From NCBI RefSeq assembly GCF_016899425.1, contig NZ_CP045995.1, positions 2,728,001-2,792,000 of the forward strand: a stretch of DNA of 64,000 bases, given 5' to 3'. The notes beneath the pieces were generated by a model. It saw nothing but the letters and a program-made list of their open reading frames with translations. It ran no database searches and was not told where the DNA came from. Position 1 is the first letter of the stretch, and each line of letters begins with the position of its first letter. The translations under genes and the position numbers were made by a program. Shown in pieces: positions 52,643 through 61,627 of the stretch. Origin of the DNA: Burkholderia sp. MS389. Its GTDB lineage: Bacteria > Pseudomonadota > Gammaproteobacteria > Burkholderiales > Burkholderiaceae.

Positions 52643-53293
52643 ATGAGCAACCAGACCACTCTCTCTTCCACGCCGCGCACGACCATTCGCCGTCTGCCTG
52701 AACTGGCGAGTCGCGATCGCACGATGCTCTACCGCATCGTGGACGACGCGTACGTCTGTCACATCGCGTTCGGCGACGGGCAGAACACGCACTGCATCCC
52801 GACCGCACACTGGAGGACGGGCGATGCGCTCTATATCCACGGGTCCAACGGCAGCCGAATGATCAAGGCGCTGTCGGTCGGCGCGCAGGCTTGCGTCGCG
52901 ATGACGCTGCTGGACGGTCTCGTGCTGGCCAGGTCCGCCTTCAACCATTCGATGAATTATCGATCGGCGGTGATCTACGGGCCGTTCGACGTGGTCGAAG
53001 GCAGTGAGGAAAAACTCGCCGCGCTGGATGCGTTGATGGACAAGATCGCGCCGGGCCGCAAGCATGAAGCGCGGCCGGGCAATTCGAAGGAAATCAATGC
53101 GACCAGCGTGCTGCGGATTTCGATGGCGGAAGCGGCCGTGAAAATCAGCGATTCGCTGCCGTCCGCCAAGGAAGAGGATCTCGGGCTGGCGGTGTGGGCC
53201 GGGATCCTGCCGCTGAAGACGATACGCGGCGCGCCGGTGCATGCGGGCGGCACCGTGCCGGTGCCGGATTATGTCCGGGACTGGGCCGATTGA
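52643..53293 (+). CDS. Pyridoxamine 5'-phosphate oxidase-like flavin-binding protein
   Basis: 216 residues of the split-barrel PNPOx-like (NimA/FMN-binding) family: LASRDRTMLYRIVDDAYVCHIAFGDGQNTHCIPTAHWR, GDALYIHGSNGSRMIKAL, VCVAMTLLDGLVLARSAFNHSMNYRSAVIYG (as QACVAMTLLD...) and a C-terminal AVWAGILPLKTI. It uses FMN or F420-type cofactors; the substrate is unknown. The ATG at 52643 is preceded by the AT-rich AGATATAT and lacks a strong RBS. Divergence from the MocR gene suggests MocR-controlled expression. Confidence 0.85.
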   Translation: MSNQTTLSSTPRTTIRRLPELASRDRTMLYRIVDDAYVCHIAFGDGQNTHCIPTAHWRTGDALYIHGSNGSRMIKALSVGAQACVAMTLLDGLVLARSAFNHSMNYRSAVIYGPFDVVEGSEEKLAALDALMDKIAPGRKHEARPGNSKEINATSVLRISMAEAAVKISDSLPSAKEEDLGLAVWAGILPLKTIRGAPVHAGGTVPVPDYVRDWAD

Positions 53294-53345
53294 GCGGCGC
53301 GGCGGGGCTCGCATCGGAGAGGCGAGATGACGCCGCATGCAGAAA

Positions 53346-53375
53346 ACCCGCGATGGCTTCGCAGCCTTCGCGGGT
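53346..53375 (-). terminator. Terminator of the S53 peptidase gene
   Basis: ACCCGCGA / TCGCGGGT stem with an inner GGCT/AGCC stem; on the minus strand it is followed by TTTTCT. It lies about 60 bp past the protease stop. Confidence 0.75.
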
Positions 53376-53435
53376 CGTCAGACGCGGTTGCGTACGATAC
53401 GTCGCGCTTGCGCAACCGCAACGGTCAGCGACTCA

Positions 53436-55271
53436 TCAGCGCGCGAAATCCGACGTGCTCTGGATGAACGCGTTCAGCTTCGAGATGTTCACGCTGCCGA
53501 AGCCCGTCGTCGCATCCCAGCCGGCCTTCGCCTTGTAGCCGTAGGTGCCGCTGCCGTTGTTGCCGGACGTGACGTCGTGCAGCAGCGCCGCGTTGGTCGG
53601 GAAGTACTTGTAGATGCTCGACGCGGGGAACCCGAGCGCATTGTTGTTGGCCGACTGCAGCCGCGCCCAGATGCCCGTGAAGATCGGCGCGGCGAGGCTC
53701 GTGCCGCCTTCGTTGTTCAGGTACCCCGAGCCCCACAGCGTGTCGGACGTCTGACCGTTCACGACGAGAATCGCACCCGTGCGCAGGTCGGCGTCGAAGC
53801 CGACGTCGGGCAGCGCACGCTTGGTCGAGCCGGTGAGGGTCGACGATTGCCACGTCGGCGCGGCCTCGTACTTGCTGTACCCGCCGCCCGTCGACCACAC
53901 GGTGCCCGACTGCCAGCTCGGATCGTTCCAGACGATTTCGCTGTTGTACGCATTGGTCGACGTATTCGTGAACAGCGTCGTGCCGCCGACCGCGATCACG
54001 TACGGCGACGTGGCCGGCTCGCTCACCGTGTAGGTCGAGCGCGACGGCTTGCCGCTCGCGCATTCGTACGCGCCGTGATCGCCGGCGGACACCGAGAAGG
54101 TCTGCCCTTGCGCGACCGCCTGCTTGAAGATGGTGTCGTCGGTCGCCTGCGAGCCGGTACTGTACGCGGACGATTCGCACACGCCGAGCGATACGTTGAT
54201 CACCTTCGCGACGTTGTCGGTCACGGCCTTGTTGTACGCGGCGGTGATCGCGGTGAGCGTCATCGACGGCGCGACGTAGAACACGACCTGCTTCACGCTG
54301 CCGCCGGCCGTGCCGACGATCGACTGGCTGTCGAGGTTCCACTCGACGGTGCCGTCGGTGTCGGTGTACGAGCTGCCGGCTGGGCCCGTCTTCACGATGC
54401 TGCTGCTGATCGTGCCGAGGCCGTTGTTCGCGGCGAACGTATTGAGGTCGCTCACCGTCTGCGACAGATCGCCTTCGGAGATGATGCCGACCGTGGTCTG
54501 CGAAGCCGTCGGCGTGCCGTCGCCGCCGTAGATCGACGAGAACTCGGTAGGGTTGTGCGGCACCGCCGACGCGCCGGCCGGGATCGTCAGGTTGCTGGTG
54601 TTGCCTTGCGGCGTGCCGCCCGCGCCCGTATGCACGAGCTCGACGTTCTGCAGGCCGAGCACCGCGCCGACGACGTTGCCGATCGCGTTCGGCACTTGCG
54701 CGGCGTCGGTGTTCGCATAGACGCTGCGGCCGTTGCGCGTGAAGCGCTTGAGGGTCGTGCGGAATGCGGACTGGACGGTCCCCGCGGTGCCGGACGCGGA
54801 GACCAGCAGCCGGTTCGGCGCGACCACGATATTCACGAAGCCGGCCTTGCGCAAGTGGGCGACGACGGACGCGACCTGCTGGTCGGTCGGTGCGTATCGC
54901 GCGGCGAATTGCGCAGGCGTGAGGAACTGCCGGTAGTGCGGCGAGCCGGGCGTGTGCAGGTCGCGCAGGTATTGGTCGAGCTGGGCTTCGTTGCGCAGGT
55001 TCAGCCCGAGCACGATGTCCACCGATTCGCCGGGCGCCATGTCGATAGCCGACGCGGCAGCGGCTGCCGTGCTCGCGGCGGGCGCGCCGGCCGTGCCGGC
55101 TTCGTTCTGCTGCACGAGCGGCAGGAACCCTTTGGTGCGCGTTTCCGTCCAGCCGGCCGCAGGCGCGGCATGGGCGGTCGCCATGCCGAACGAAGCGGCG
55201 GCGGCCGCGGCGGCGAGTGCGAGATTGACGGCGCGAATGTGCTTTTGTTTCTTGTTTGCAACCTGATTCAT
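53436..55271 (-). CDS. Secreted S53 (sedolisin) serine-carboxyl peptidase
   Basis: 611 residues. A Sec signal peptide (HIRAVNLALAAAAAAASFGMATAHA) is followed by a pro-kumamolisin activation domain (about 60-215: ESVDIVLGLNLRNEAQLDQYLRDLHTPGSPHYRQFLTP region) and the mature protease. Catalytic residues in sedolisin order: Glu and Asp in TVEWNLDSQSI, the oxyanion Asp in VSAGDHGAYEC and Ser in NNEGGTSLAAPIFTG. The C-terminal Ca2+ site is DVTSGNNGSGTYGYKAKAGWDATTGFG. Acid-active secreted protease. GGAGGGG lies 9 nt upstream of the ATG. It is monocistronic. Confidence 0.94.
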   Translation of the reverse strand: MNQVANKKQKHIRAVNLALAAAAAAASFGMATAHAAPAAGWTETRTKGFLPLVQQNEAGTAGAPAASTAAAAASAIDMAPGESVDIVLGLNLRNEAQLDQYLRDLHTPGSPHYRQFLTPAQFAARYAPTDQQVASVVAHLRKAGFVNIVVAPNRLLVSASGTAGTVQSAFRTTLKRFTRNGRSVYANTDAAQVPNAIGNVVGAVLGLQNVELVHTGAGGTPQGNTSNLTIPAGASAVPHNPTEFSSIYGGDGTPTASQTTVGIISEGDLSQTVSDLNTFAANNGLGTISSSIVKTGPAGSSYTDTDGTVEWNLDSQSIVGTAGGSVKQVVFYVAPSMTLTAITAAYNKAVTDNVAKVINVSLGVCESSAYSTGSQATDDTIFKQAVAQGQTFSVSAGDHGAYECASGKPSRSTYTVSEPATSPYVIAVGGTTLFTNTSTNAYNSEIVWNDPSWQSGTVWSTGGGYSKYEAAPTWQSSTLTGSTKRALPDVGFDADLRTGAILVVNGQTSDTLWGSGYLNNEGGTSLAAPIFTGIWARLQSANNNALGFPASSIYKYFPTNAALLHDVTSGNNGSGTYGYKAKAGWDATTGFGSVNISKLNAFIQSTSDFAR

Positions 55272-55899
55272 TTGAATTACCCCTCCGGTTGAACAACGAA
55301 CGGCACGAACAACAACGGTCGACAGCGGTGCGGGTCATGCACCGCCGTTTTCTGTCGCATACGGGCGGATGGCACGGACGCGACAGGGCCTTTCGCCCGA
55401 TCCGGAAAGCGGGTTTTCTCCGGAGGCGAAATACGGAAAACGCGGTAACGGGAAGGCTGCGCCGCAGGGCGGGGCAGTCGCGCCGGAGTCGGCGCGGGCG
55501 GGATTGCTAGAGCAACAGCTTCGTTGTCCTGCTCATTTGATTCGGTCCTTCGGCCCGCTGCCGGATGGCAGCCGTCCAGTGAAATGCATCGGGATACTGC
55601 ACGCGCCGGCGGACGAACGAATCATTCGGCGGCGCGTACTTCGGTGCAGCGGAAGCGAAAAAATGTGGAGCGGAATCGATTACGTGGCGGGCAATCCGTC
55701 GGATTGCTTGCATCGGACGGTATCAAGAACGAAAGCGCGATGTCAAACTTTTTCTGATTATATGAAACAAAATTAAATCGAATAAGGCGCAATGATTTTG
55801 AAAGATCGGCGGCATTTTGTAATGTTCGAAACCGGTAACGCAGGTAATGCCGAAAGCGACTCGCCGATCCTTTCCGATGCGTGTTGAAACGGCCGTTCG
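55272..55899. other. 628-bp gap between the S53 peptidase gene and the efflux-associated block
   Basis: No protein of recognisable family is encoded. The half near 55270-55500 is GC-rich and presumably holds the protease promoter. A conspicuously AT-rich stretch (about 55735-55830, including AACTTTTTCTGATTATATG and several AAAATT-like runs) contrasts with everything around it. I see no tRNA, IS end or repeat in it. Confidence 0.5.
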
Positions 55900-56238
55900 T
55901 TATCGAGGAAATGTTCGAATCGCCGGCGCCTGTCGTTCGGCCACCTGAAGGTCTTCGACGCACCGGAACAGCGCGTCGACATGCTGAAGCAGCGCGTCGT
56001 GAGAGGCAGCGTGCGCATCGGTGGCGAGCACCTTGATGGCGTCGAGCCGGGTTTGGAGTTCAGTGAGCTGGGTGCGCGTGACGCGGTTGCGGCCGGCGAC
56101 GGGGGCTGCCGCATCAGGTGGATTCGTCGATTGCATTGGATGAGTCATCTCATTGAAGTGCTCGATGAAGCGCGCGAGGTCGGCCGGGCAGCCGTCGCGG
56201 GAAACCGTGCGCGCCGACCGATCGCCGGCCACGATCAC
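55900..56238 (-). CDS. Small conserved-looking hypothetical protein coupled to the response regulator
   Basis: 112 residues if translated from the GTG at 56238, which overlaps the response-regulator stop (GTGA); 82 residues from an internal ATG at 56148 (MTHPMQSTNPPD). The second half is a charged helix with heptad-like spacing (TRTQLTELQTRLDAIKVLATDAHAASHDALLQHVDALFRCVEDLQVAE). No domain recognised. The stop-start overlap suggests that it is made with the regulator. Confidence 0.5.
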   Translation of the reverse strand: MIVAGDRSARTVSRDGCPADLARFIEHFNEMTHPMQSTNPPDAAAPVAGRNRVTRTQLTELQTRLDAIKVLATDAHAASHDALLQHVDALFRCVEDLQVAERQAPAIRTFPR

Positions 56239-56927
56239 TGCGCGCCCCGCAGCCGGTAGCCGACGCCGCGCATCACTTCCGGCATGCCCGGTGCGCCGGC
56301 CTGTTCGAGTTTCTTGCGCAGCCTGCAGATGTGGCTGTCGACCGTGCGTTCCAGCGCGCTCACGTCGGCCATGCACGCATCGAGCAACTCGCCGCGCGTG
56401 AACACGCGGCTCGGCGATCTCGCCATGTGCGCGAGCAGCCGGAACTCCGTCAGCGTCAGCGTGATCGGCACCTCGGTGTCAGCCGTGCGCACGCGGGCCA
56501 GATAGCTGTCGGTATCGATCTCCAGGTCGCCGACGCGCAGCATGCGCTGGGCCGGCGGCGCGGCGGACCGGCGCAGGATCGCGCGCAACCGCGCGACGAC
56601 CTCGGCCGGGTTGAACGGCTTGACGATGTAGTCGTCCGCGCCGGCGTGCAGCGCCTGCAGCCGGTCGAGGTCGCGATCGAACGCGGTGACGACGACGACG
56701 GGCGTGTTGTCGCGCCGCCGCAGCTCGGCGAGCACGTCCCAGCCGTTTTTCTGCGGCATCTTCACGTCGAGCAGGATCAGGTCGGGCTTCAGGTGCGGCT
56801 GCATGTCGAGCACCGCTTGGCCGTCGGCGACGCGGTAGGTGCGAAAGCCGTCGCGTTTCAGGTACGCATCGAGGATGTCCGAGATGTCGGGCTCGTCTTC
56901 TGCAATCAGTATCAGGGAATTCGTCAT
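56235..56927 (-). CDS. OmpR-family response regulator
   Basis: 230 residues. The receiver domain has the acidic pocket (IAEDEPDISD), the phosphoacceptor Asp in PDLILLDVKMPQKNGW (about residue 53), Thr in VVVVTAFD and Lys in DDYIVKPFNP. The C-terminal winged helix (about 130-228) contains LTLTEFRLLAHMARSPSRVFTRGELLDACMAD and RTVDSHICRLRKKLE. It resembles the BaeR/AdeR regulators of RND pumps. No histidine kinase is adjacent. It follows the outer-membrane gene of the efflux operon by 101 bp, same strand, so it probably regulates that pump and is partly co-transcribed with it. Confidence 0.92.
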   Translation of the reverse strand: MTNSLILIAEDEPDISDILDAYLKRDGFRTYRVADGQAVLDMQPHLKPDLILLDVKMPQKNGWDVLAELRRRDNTPVVVVTAFDRDLDRLQALHAGADDYIVKPFNPAEVVARLRAILRRSAAPPAQRMLRVGDLEIDTDSYLARVRTADTEVPITLTLTEFRLLAHMARSPSRVFTRGELLDACMADVSALERTVDSHICRLRKKLEQAGAPGMPEVMRGVGYRLRGAQ

Positions 56928-57028
56928 GGAGTGTGCCGTGCGATGTCGAACAATCGGGGCGGCCCATTGCCGGGCGCGGGGCGCGCCGTTCTGCCACGCT
57001 GCTGCGCGGGCGGAGCGGCGCCGTTCGT

Positions 57029-58459
57029 TCAGTTCTGCACCACGTGCTTCGACGGTGCGACGTCCTGGTCCGTCAGGCCGCCGCCGAGGGCCTTGTACAG
57101 CGCAACGGCATTGCCGAGCTCGCTGCGGCGCAGGTCGAGCAGCGCCTGCCGTGCCGCATAGAGCTGCCGCTGCGAATCGAGCAACTCCAGCCGCCCCTCG
57201 ACACCGGCGCGATAGCGCAGATTCGACAGGTCGGTGCGGCGCTCGGCCGAGCCGACCACGCGCGTCTGCGCGTCGATCTGGCGGCCGAAGGTTTCGCGTC
57301 CGGCGATGCCGTCGGCCACTTCGCGGAACGCGGCCTGGATCGCGCGTTCGTATTCGGCGACCGCGCCGGACTTGCGCACTTCCGCGAGGCGCAGCTCGGC
57401 ACGCAGCCGGCCGCCCTGGAAGATCGGCACCGTGACCTGCGGCGCGAAGCTCCATACGCGCTGCCCGCCGTCGAACAGGCTGCCCATCGCGGGGCTGAGG
57501 AAGCCGATCGACGACGTCAGCGACAGGCGCGGGAAGAACGCGGCGCGCGCGGCGCCGATGTCCGCATTCGCGGCGACGAGGTTTTGTTCGGCCTGCTGGA
57601 TATCCGGGCGACGGAACAGCAGTTCGGACGGCAGGCCGGCCGGCAATTGCGTCATCACCGGTTGCTGCTGAAGCGGCAGCGGCTCGGGCAGATCCTTCGG
57701 CAGTTCGGCGCCGACCAGCACGCGCAGCGCATTGCGCGCCTGCTCGACGGCGCGCGTGCGCGCTTCGAGATCGGCCGTCGCGCTCGCGACCTGGCCTTCG
57801 GCCTGCGCGATGTCGACGCCGCTCGCCTGATGCGCTTCCTTCAGGCGGCGCGCGAGATCGAGCGACTGCCGCCAGTCGGCGAGCGTGCGCTCGGACAACT
57901 GGCGTTGCTCGTACGCGAGGCGTTCCGCGAAGTACGCGTCGGCCACGCCGCCGACGAGCGAGATCTGCACCGCGCGGCGGCCGTGATCGGTCGCGAGGTA
58001 GCGTGCGAACGCGGCATCCGACTGCGACTTCACGCGGCCGAACAGGTCGATCTCGAACGCGCTGATGCCGACGTTCACGCCGTACTGGTTCTGCGTCGTG
58101 CCGAACAGCGGCGGATTCGACTGCGTGTCGTCCGACGTACGCTGGCGCGTGAAGTTCGCGCCGGCGCCGATCGACGGCAGCCGCGCGGCGCGCTGGATGC
58201 CGTACTGCGCCTCGGCGGCCTCGACGTTCAGCGCCGCCACGCGCAGGTCGCGGTTGTTGTCGAGCGCGAGCTCGATCAGGCGCTGCAGGCGGCGGTCGCC
58301 GAACATCGTGCGCCAGCCGAGGTCGGCGGCATTCGCGTCGAGATCGGCGGCCGCGGCGGCGGTGTAGGCCGTCGGCACCGGCATCGAGGGTTTGACGAGC
58401 GTCGGCGCGAGCGAGCAGGCCGACAGCGCGAGGACGAGGGGAAGAATAAGCAATCGCAT
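57029..58459 (-). CDS. RND efflux outer-membrane factor (OprM/NodT family lipoprotein)
   Basis: 476 residues. The lipobox signal LILPLVLALSAC|S is followed by two repeats of the TolC-like OEP fold: coiled-coil segments with NRDLRVAALNVEAAEAQYGIQRAARLPSIGA and QQAEQNLVAANADIGAARAAFFPRLSLTSSIG. RAELRLAEVRKSGAVAEYERAIQAAFREVADG is the typical second-repeat hairpin. It forms the trimeric outer-membrane channel of the pump. It starts 4 nt after the RND gene stop, which implies tight coupling. Confidence 0.94.
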   Translation of the reverse strand: MRLLILPLVLALSACSLAPTLVKPSMPVPTAYTAAAAADLDANAADLGWRTMFGDRRLQRLIELALDNNRDLRVAALNVEAAEAQYGIQRAARLPSIGAGANFTRQRTSDDTQSNPPLFGTTQNQYGVNVGISAFEIDLFGRVKSQSDAAFARYLATDHGRRAVQISLVGGVADAYFAERLAYEQRQLSERTLADWRQSLDLARRLKEAHQASGVDIAQAEGQVASATADLEARTRAVEQARNALRVLVGAELPKDLPEPLPLQQQPVMTQLPAGLPSELLFRRPDIQQAEQNLVAANADIGAARAAFFPRLSLTSSIGFLSPAMGSLFDGGQRVWSFAPQVTVPIFQGGRLRAELRLAEVRKSGAVAEYERAIQAAFREVADGIAGRETFGRQIDAQTRVVGSAERRTDLSNLRYRAGVEGRLELLDSQRQLYAARQALLDLRRSELGNAVALYKALGGGLTDQDVAPSKHVVQN

Positions 58460-58463
58460 GGCA

Positions 58464-61400
58464 TCAACCTTCCTGTCCGTGAGTCGGGGCGGCCGGCTGC
58501 TTGCGGGACGCCCGCCATGCGCCGATGCGCTCCTGGATGCTCATCACGAACACAAAGAAAACAGGGACGAAGAAAATGGCCAGGACCGTCGCGGTCACCA
58601 TGCCGCCGAACACGCCGGTGCCGATCGCATGCTGCGTCTCGGCGCTGGCGCCGGTCGCGATCATCAGCGGCACGACGCCGAGGCCGAACGCGAGCGAGGT
58701 CATCAGGATCGGGCGCAGGCGCAGCTTCGACGCCTGCACGGCTGCCTCGATCAATCCCTTGCCTTCCTCGCGCAACTGCTTCGCGAACTCGACGATCAGG
58801 ATCGCGTTTTTCGCGGACAAACCGATCACGGTGATCATCCCGACCTTGAAGAACACGTCGTTCGGCAAGCCGCGCAGCAGCACCGCGCCGATCGCGCCGA
58901 TCAGGCCGAGCGGCACCACCAGCATCACCGACAGCGGAATCGACCAGCTTTCGTACAGCGCGGCGAGCACCAGGAACACGACGATCATCGACAGCACCAT
59001 CAGCATCGGCGCCTGCGACGCCGACTGGCGTTCCTGCAGCGACTGGCCGGTCCACTCGACCGCGAAGCCCGGCGGCAGTTGCGCGGCGAGCCGTTCCATC
59101 TCGGCCATCGCCGCGCCGCTCGACTGGCCGGGGGCGGCGGTGCCCGAGATCCGTGCGGACGGATAGCCCTTGAAGCGCACCATCTGCAGCGGCGTGTCGG
59201 CCCACACCGGGCGCACCACCTCGGACAGCGGCACCATGCCGCCGGCCGCGTTGCGCACGTACAGCTTCATCACGTTGTCGATCTGCATGCGCGCCGGCGC
59301 GTCGGCCTGGATGATCACCTGCTGCATGCGGCCTGCGTTCGGGAAGTCGTTCACGTAGGTCGAGCCCATCGCAGTCGACAGCGTGTCGCTGAGCGTCGTG
59401 AACGACACGCCGAGCGCCTGCGCCTTCGCGCGGTCGATCTCGAGGCGGATGCTCGTGCCGGCCGGCAGGCTGTCCGGGTACACGCCGGTCACGACCTTGC
59501 TTTGCGCGGCGAGTTCGAGCAGCTTGACTTCCGCTGCCTTGAGCGCGGCCGTGCCCTGGTTCGCGCGGTCTTCCAGACGCATCGAGAAGCCCGAGCTGTT
59601 GCCGAGCTCGTCGATCGCCGGCGGCAGCAGGCTCATCACCGTGCCTTCGGTCACGCCGGCCATCGCCTGCTGCGCGAGCATGCCTTCCTCGAGCGTCGAT
59701 GCGCCGCCGCGGTTCTTCCAGTCCTTCATCACGGACCAGTTGATCGCCGCGTTCGGACCCTGGCCCGAGAAGCCGTAGCCGATCACGGAAATGCTCGACT
59801 GGATTGCCGGACGCGAAGCAAGATGCTTCTCCAGCGTGTTGACCACGTCATGCGTGCGCTCGGCGGTAGCGTCCGCGGGCAGCAGAAAGCTGGTGATGAA
59901 GTAGCCCTGGTCCTCGTCCGGCAGGAACGACGACGGCAGGCTGCGGAAACCGAACACCAGTGCGCCCGCGATTGCGACGAACACGAGCATCACGCGGCCG
60001 GTGCGGCCGACCAGGCGGCCGACGCGCGTCTCGTACCAGGTCGTCAGGCGATCGAAGCGGCGGTTGAACCAGCCGAAGAAGCCGCGCTTTTCGTGATGGC
60101 CCGGTGCGAGCGGCTTGAGCATCGTCGCGCACAGGGCCGGCGTGAGCGTCAGCGCCAGCAGCGCGGAGAACAGGATCGACACGGCCATCGACAGCGTGAA
60201 CTGCTTGTAGATCACGCCGACCGAGCCGCTCGCCATCGCCATCGGCAGGAACACCGCGGTCAGCACCAGCGTGATGCCGATGATCGCGCCGGTGATTTCC
60301 TTCATCGCCTTCGACGTCGCGTCCTTCGGCGACAGCCCTTCCTCGGCCATCAGGCGCTCGACGTTCTCGACGACGACGATCGCATCGTCGACGATGATGC
60401 CGATCGCGAGCACCATGCCGAACATCGTCAGCACGTTGATCGAGAAGCCGGTCAGCAGCATCACCGCAAAGGTGCCGAGCATCGCGACCGGCGCGACGAT
60501 GGCCGGGATCAGCGTATAGCGCACGTTCTGCAGGAACAGATACATCACGAGGAACACGAGCACCATCGCCTCGAACAGCGTGGCCAGCACCTTCTCGATC
60601 GAGATCTTCACGAACGGCGACGTGTCGAGCGGGATCGAATAGCTCATGCCAGACGGCATCGACTTGCTCAGTTCAGCCATGCGCGTGCGGATCGCGTCTG
60701 CGGTCTTCACCGCGTTGGCGCCCGGTGCGAGCTGGACGCCGGCGAGGGTGGCCGGCTTGTTGTTCTCGCGGCTCACGAACATGTAGTTTTGCGAACCAAG
60801 TTCGACGCGCGCGACGTCGCCGAGCACGACCTTCGAGCCGTCCGCGTTCGCGCGCAGCACGACCTTCGCGAATTCCTCCGGCGTCGTGAGCTGACCTTGC
60901 GCGGTCAGCGGCACGGTCACGCGCTGGCCCGGCAGCGCGGGCAGCGCGCCGAGGCTGCCCGGCGCGATCTGCACGTTCTGCTGGCCGATCGCGGTCGTCA
61001 GGTCGTTCATCGACAGGCCGAAATTGATCAGCTTCTGCGGATCGACCCAGATGCGCATCGCGCGCTCGGAGCCGAATTGCAGCACACGCCCGACGCCGTC
61101 GATGCGCCGCAACTCCTCGGACACGCTGCGCGCCATGTAGTCGGCGAGCGCGCCTTCGTCGAAGCGGCCGCTGTCGGAGCGCAGGCCGATCAGCATCAGG
61201 AAGCCGGACGATGCGGATTCGACGATCAGCCCGTTCTGGCGCACCGCGGCAGGCAGGCGCGGCTCGATCGACTTGATCTTGTTCTGCACGTCGACCTGCG
61301 CCATCTCAGGATTAGTGCCGGGCTTGAACGTGACGGTGATCTGCGCGCCGCCGGACGTGTCGGCCGACGATTCGAAGTACAGCAGGTTCTTGACGCCGGA

Positions 61401-61607
61401 CAGTTCGCGCTCGATGAGGCTCAGCACGCCGTCGTTCATCGTCTGCGGCGTGGCGCCGGGATAGGTTGCGGTGATCGTGACGGACGGCGGCGCGACCGAC
61501 GGATAGCGCGCGACCGGCAATTGCGGGATCGCGATCAGCCCCGTCAGGATGATGAAGAGCGCGATCACCCACGCAAACACCGGGCGTCGGATAAAGAATT
61601 CAGCCAT
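58464..61607 (-). CDS. RND-family inner-membrane efflux transporter (HAE1)
   Basis: 1047 residues, the usual HAE1 length with 12 helices and two large periplasmic loops. It begins MAEFFIRRPVFAWVIALFIILTG. The proton-relay pair is in GIIVDDAIVVVENVERLMAEEGLSP, and SALLALTLTPALCATMLKP follows. The ending ATVLAIFFVPVFFVFVMSIQER is canonical. AcrB/MexB-type transporters expel antibiotics, dyes and solvents; the spectrum here cannot be read from sequence. AGGAG precedes the ATG. It lies between adaptor and outer-membrane genes. Confidence 0.96.
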   Translation of the reverse strand: MAEFFIRRPVFAWVIALFIILTGLIAIPQLPVARYPSVAPPSVTITATYPGATPQTMNDGVLSLIERELSGVKNLLYFESSADTSGGAQITVTFKPGTNPEMAQVDVQNKIKSIEPRLPAAVRQNGLIVESASSGFLMLIGLRSDSGRFDEGALADYMARSVSEELRRIDGVGRVLQFGSERAMRIWVDPQKLINFGLSMNDLTTAIGQQNVQIAPGSLGALPALPGQRVTVPLTAQGQLTTPEEFAKVVLRANADGSKVVLGDVARVELGSQNYMFVSRENNKPATLAGVQLAPGANAVKTADAIRTRMAELSKSMPSGMSYSIPLDTSPFVKISIEKVLATLFEAMVLVFLVMYLFLQNVRYTLIPAIVAPVAMLGTFAVMLLTGFSINVLTMFGMVLAIGIIVDDAIVVVENVERLMAEEGLSPKDATSKAMKEITGAIIGITLVLTAVFLPMAMASGSVGVIYKQFTLSMAVSILFSALLALTLTPALCATMLKPLAPGHHEKRGFFGWFNRRFDRLTTWYETRVGRLVGRTGRVMLVFVAIAGALVFGFRSLPSSFLPDEDQGYFITSFLLPADATAERTHDVVNTLEKHLASRPAIQSSISVIGYGFSGQGPNAAINWSVMKDWKNRGGASTLEEGMLAQQAMAGVTEGTVMSLLPPAIDELGNSSGFSMRLEDRANQGTAALKAAEVKLLELAAQSKVVTGVYPDSLPAGTSIRLEIDRAKAQALGVSFTTLSDTLSTAMGSTYVNDFPNAGRMQQVIIQADAPARMQIDNVMKLYVRNAAGGMVPLSEVVRPVWADTPLQMVRFKGYPSARISGTAAPGQSSGAAMAEMERLAAQLPPGFAVEWTGQSLQERQSASQAPMLMVLSMIVVFLVLAALYESWSIPLSVMLVVPLGLIGAIGAVLLRGLPNDVFFKVGMITVIGLSAKNAILIVEFAKQLREEGKGLIEAAVQASKLRLRPILMTSLAFGLGVVPLMIATGASAETQHAIGTGVFGGMVTATVLAIFFVPVFFVFVMSIQERIGAWRASRKQPAAPTHGQEG

Positions 61608-61627
61608 GGCTGGAGGCTCCTCGTGAC

